Positions 63,489 through 64,000 of a stretch of DNA of 64,000 nt are shown in pieces (position 1 is the stretch's first letter; each line of letters starts with the position of its first letter). The DNA lies in assembly GCF_009660225.1 (NCBI RefSeq), contig NZ_CP045920.1, positions 2,864,079 through 2,928,078 of the forward strand. The letters are read 5' to 3'. The DNA is from Pseudactinotalea sp. HY158 (GTDB lineage: Bacteria; Actinomycetota; Actinomycetes; Actinomycetales; Beutenbergiaceae). Below the pieces are notes generated by a model, which made no database searches, was not told the origin of the DNA, and was given only the letters and a program-made list of their open reading frames with translations. The translations under genes were made by a program, and so were the position numbers.

Positions 63489-64000
63489 ATGACCGATACC
63501 GACCTGCAGGCGAGCGAGCCTGCCACCACCACCGTCGCCGATGACATCCTCGCGCGCCTCGACGAGGCCGCCGTGACCGAGTCCGTCGACGTCACGACCG
63601 ATTCCGACGCCGTCGAGATCAGCCAGGACGGCGACCTGCCCGAGCGGTCGTTCGCCGACTTCGGCGTGAGCGAGCCGATCGTCGCGGCGCTCTCCGAGGT
63701 GGGCATCACCCACCCCTTCCCGATCCAGGCGCTCACCCTGCCGGTGGCGCTCGCCGGCCACGACATCATCGGCCAGGCCAAGACCGGCACCGGCAAGACC
63801 CTCGGCTTCGGCATCCCGCTGCTCGAGCGGGTCGTCGGCCCCGGCGAGGAGGGCTGGGACGACCTGCCGGACGCCGGCAAGCCGCAGGCGCTCATCATCG
63901 TGCCGACCCGCGAGCTCGCGGTCCAGGTCGCCGGCGACCTCGTCACCGCCGCCCGCAAGCGGCCCGTGCGTGTCGCACAGGTCTATGGCGGTCGTTCCTA
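63489..64000 (+). CDS. DEAD/DEAH-box RNA helicase, N-terminal part (cut by window end)
   Basis: ATG 63489 opens a frame that runs off the window. An acidic leader (1-55) is followed by the Q-motif RSFADFGVSEPIVAALSEVG with FPIQALTLPVALAG, motif I AKTGTGKTLGF and motif Ia LIIVPTRELAVQVAGDL. It is the RhlE-like helicase that follows DUF3107 in related genomes (compare Rv3211). Confidence 0.9.
   Translation, partial: MTDTDLQASEPATTTVADDILARLDEAAVTESVDVTTDSDAVEISQDGDLPERSFADFGVSEPIVAALSEVGITHPFPIQALTLPVALAGHDIIGQAKTGTGKTLGFGIPLLERVVGPGEEGWDDLPDAGKPQALIIVPTRELAVQVAGDLVTAARKRPVRVAQVYGGRS

Overview
The window is about 73% G+C DNA from an actinobacterium, most likely a member of the Micrococcales. 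The evidence is WhiB1 and WhiB7 regulators, a PdtaS histidine kinase, DUF222/HNH and UPF0182 proteins, an AdnAB helicase-nuclease pair and many ATGA/TGATG operon overlaps. The genus cannot be named from the sequence alone.

Layout. 1-2968: end of a MacB-type ABC exporter (ATPase, FtsX-like permease). 3101-6441: a large FHA + FtsK/SpoIIIE (EssC-like) ATPase whose frame is broken. 7132-9456: whiB1, convergent pdtaS and a DUF2505 gene. 9504-12741: a three-gene ABC-2 exporter operon. 12881-15572: histidine kinase, LuxR-type response regulator and a DUF4097-like protein. 15380-29280: a mosaic accessory region. 29277-38102: poxB, a DUF222/HNH protein, and the putA-Nudix operon. 38239-40206: a membrane protein, thyA and folA. 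40399-40475: initiator tRNA. 40760-64000: a housekeeping block (SurA-like lipoprotein, GNAT, UPF0182, PPA1309-like, Lon-like PDZ protease, DUF2342, M48-type peptidase, ThiF-like, whiB7 with leader uORF, uvrD2, nudC, phosphotransferase, adnB, adnA, DUF3152, DUF3107, and the start of a DEAD-box helicase). From memory, its order closely follows Mycobacterium tuberculosis Rv3193c-Rv3211.

The accessory region is the most interesting part. Three cargo modules sit around an isoprenylcysteine-methyltransferase-like gene and a thioredoxin-domain (DUF255) gene: a secreted hydrophobic-peptide precursor with a four-helix membrane protein, a decapitated DUF4143 ATPase, and an AbiE-like toxin-antitoxin operon with a palindromic operator. 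Each module is flanked by imperfect direct copies of neighbouring housekeeping DNA: 394 bp of the DUF4097-methyltransferase junction (two copies) and the first 40-55 codons of the DUF255 gene (three copies). One DUF255 start copy still overlaps the poxB stop codon (ATGA), which shows that the ancestral operon was poxB-DUF255 and was split by insertion. No integrase is visible. Single crossovers of circular DNA carrying short homology would explain the pattern. The first module was later hit by an IS4-like element (with an IS3 element nested inside), an IS1380 element and a 160-bp MITE-like element.

Several reading frames (the FtsK-like ATPase, adnB, two transposases, the peptide precursor) are broken by single-base shifts in GC-rich runs. 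Sequencing error must be excluded before these are called genuine pseudogenes.
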